Positions 32,172 to 32,928 of a DNA stretch of 32,928 bases are shown piece after piece (within the stretch, counting starts at the first letter, position 1; every line of letters begins with the position of its first letter). The stretch is from NCBI RefSeq assembly GCF_002088975.1, contig NZ_NCST01000129.1, forward strand, positions 1 through 32,928, given 5' to 3'. The notes below the pieces were generated by a model. That model had not been told where the DNA came from, made no database searches, and saw only the letters and a list, made by a program, of their open reading frames with translations. The position numbers and the translations under genes were made by a program. The DNA is from Henriciella aquimarina (GTDB lineage: Bacteria > Pseudomonadota > Alphaproteobacteria > Caulobacterales > Hyphomonadaceae).

Positions 32172-32928
32172 ATGGACGTGATCGACACCTTCCTCGCGAC
32201 CTTTATCGCCTATATCGATTCAGGCTTCGGCCTGCTCGCCGGCGACGTCGCCTATCTGACGACCACGCTGATTGCCATCGACATCACGCTGGCGGGCCTG
32301 TTCTGGGCGCTGTCGCAGAATGGCGATGTCATCGCCGGGCTCCTGAAGAAGGTCCTCTATGTCGGGGGCTTCGCCTTCATCATCGGCAATTTCTCCCTGC
32401 TCGCCACCCTTGTCTTCGACAGTTTCGCCGACCTTGGCCTGACCGCCGGCGGCGGGACGATGAGCGCCGAGGATCTGATGCGGCCGGGGTTCATCGCGGG
32501 CGTCGGTTTCGATGCGGCGAAACCCCTGCTCAAGGAGATCGGCGACATGGTCGGGCCAATCAAGTTCTTTCACAATTTCATCATGATCGCGGTCATGTTC
32601 CTGGCCTGGGCGGTGATCCTGATCGCCTTCTTCGTGCTGGCCGTACAGCTCTTCGTCACCATACTGGAATTCAAGCTGACGACGCTGGCGGGTTTCGTGC
32701 TCGTGCCTTTCGCCCTCTGGAACAAATCATCCTTCCTCGCCGAACGCGTGCTTGGCAATGTCATCACCTCCGGGGTCAAGCTGATGGTGCTCGCCATCGT
32801 CATCGGCATCGGCTCGACCATGTTCGCGACAATCACCGAGGCGTTCACGACCGGCGATGACGTGACGCTGGCGCAGGTGATGGGGACCGTGCTCGCCGCC
32901 TTCGTCTTCTTCTGGCTCGGCATCTTCG
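32172..32928 (+). CDS. trbL: TrbL, VirB6-type channel protein (cut by window edge)
   Basis: The first 252 codons of a polytopic inner-membrane protein of the VirB6/TrbL family, a core part of the DNA translocation channel. It starts MDVIDTFLATFIAYIDSGFG, then has several TM helices: TTLIAIDITLAGLFWAL, VLYVGGFAFIIGNFSLL, FIMIAVMFLAWAVILIAFFV and others. The family segment EFKLTTLAGFVLVPFALWNK is present. The frame is open to the right edge; trbF, trbG and trbI are expected beyond. Confidence 0.93.
   Translation, partial: MDVIDTFLATFIAYIDSGFGLLAGDVAYLTTTLIAIDITLAGLFWALSQNGDVIAGLLKKVLYVGGFAFIIGNFSLLATLVFDSFADLGLTAGGGTMSAEDLMRPGFIAGVGFDAAKPLLKEIGDMVGPIKFFHNFIMIAVMFLAWAVILIAFFVLAVQLFVTILEFKLTTLAGFVLVPFALWNKSSFLAERVLGNVITSGVKLMVLAIVIGIGSTMFATITEAFTTGDDVTLAQVMGTVLAAFVFFWLGIF

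Noticed and set aside
1..32928. CRISPR arrays, tRNA/rRNA genes, insertion sequences, att sites
   Set aside because: No regularly spaced repeats, no tRNA T-loop patterns with matching stems, no transposase-like frames and no direct repeats of att type were found by reading.

Overview
The window is high-GC DNA (roughly 65 percent by eye) from what looks like an alphaproteobacterium. Evidence for that assignment: a GTTC-N7-GTTC SOS box upstream of an imuA-imuB-dnaE2 mutagenesis operon, trb genes of the alphaproteobacterial integrative-element type, and a DUF6499/DUF2285 regulator related to the rhizobial excision activator FseA. A Caulobacterales/Maricaulales/Hyphomonas-like marine host would fit, but the genus cannot be fixed from sequence alone.

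Layout. 1-680: the N-terminal part of an AMP-dependent acyl-CoA synthetase (minus strand, runs off the left edge). 894-10406: a ten-gene iron-uptake locus, all on the minus strand. It holds an ECF sigma factor, a FecR anti-sigma regulator, a STN-containing TonB-dependent siderophore receptor with a Fur-like palindrome upstream, DUF3649, a PepSY-TM protein, DUF3325, DUF4198, ExbB, ExbD and TonB. From the receptor to TonB the genes overlap or nearly touch. Signal transduction, outer-membrane transport, energy supply and putative inner-membrane ferric reduction are therefore encoded side by side. 10478-11329: the FseA-like DUF6499-DUF2285 protein, followed by about 500 bp with palindromes and a 22-nt motif that recurs before trbB.

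11832-17705: accessory genes. These are a putative lipoprotein; a plus-strand row of a Sel1-repeat protein, a SRAP (YedK/HMCES) abasic-site protein and a TIR-like effector-domain protein; and a facing two-gene unit encoding a 103-aa protein and a membrane protein. 17918-23338: imuA-imuB-dnaE2 with an SOS box directly against the imuA start codon and an unusual His/Asp-rich insertion in DnaE2. 23494-25722: two copies of a 30-bp operator-like palindrome, then a GSU2403-like nucleotidyltransferase and an unknown 330-aa protein. 25803-27214: two secreted proteins of unknown function. 27419 to the right edge: the conjugation operon trbB-trbC-trbD-trbE-trbJ-trbL, with trbL cut by the window.

Interpretation. 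The right two thirds look like part of a conjugative or integrative element carrying stress and possibly defence cargo (SRAP, TIR-like, mutasome, nucleotidyltransferase). No integrase, att site, relaxase or coupling protein lies inside the window, so the element's limits, and whether the iron locus belongs to it, cannot be settled here.
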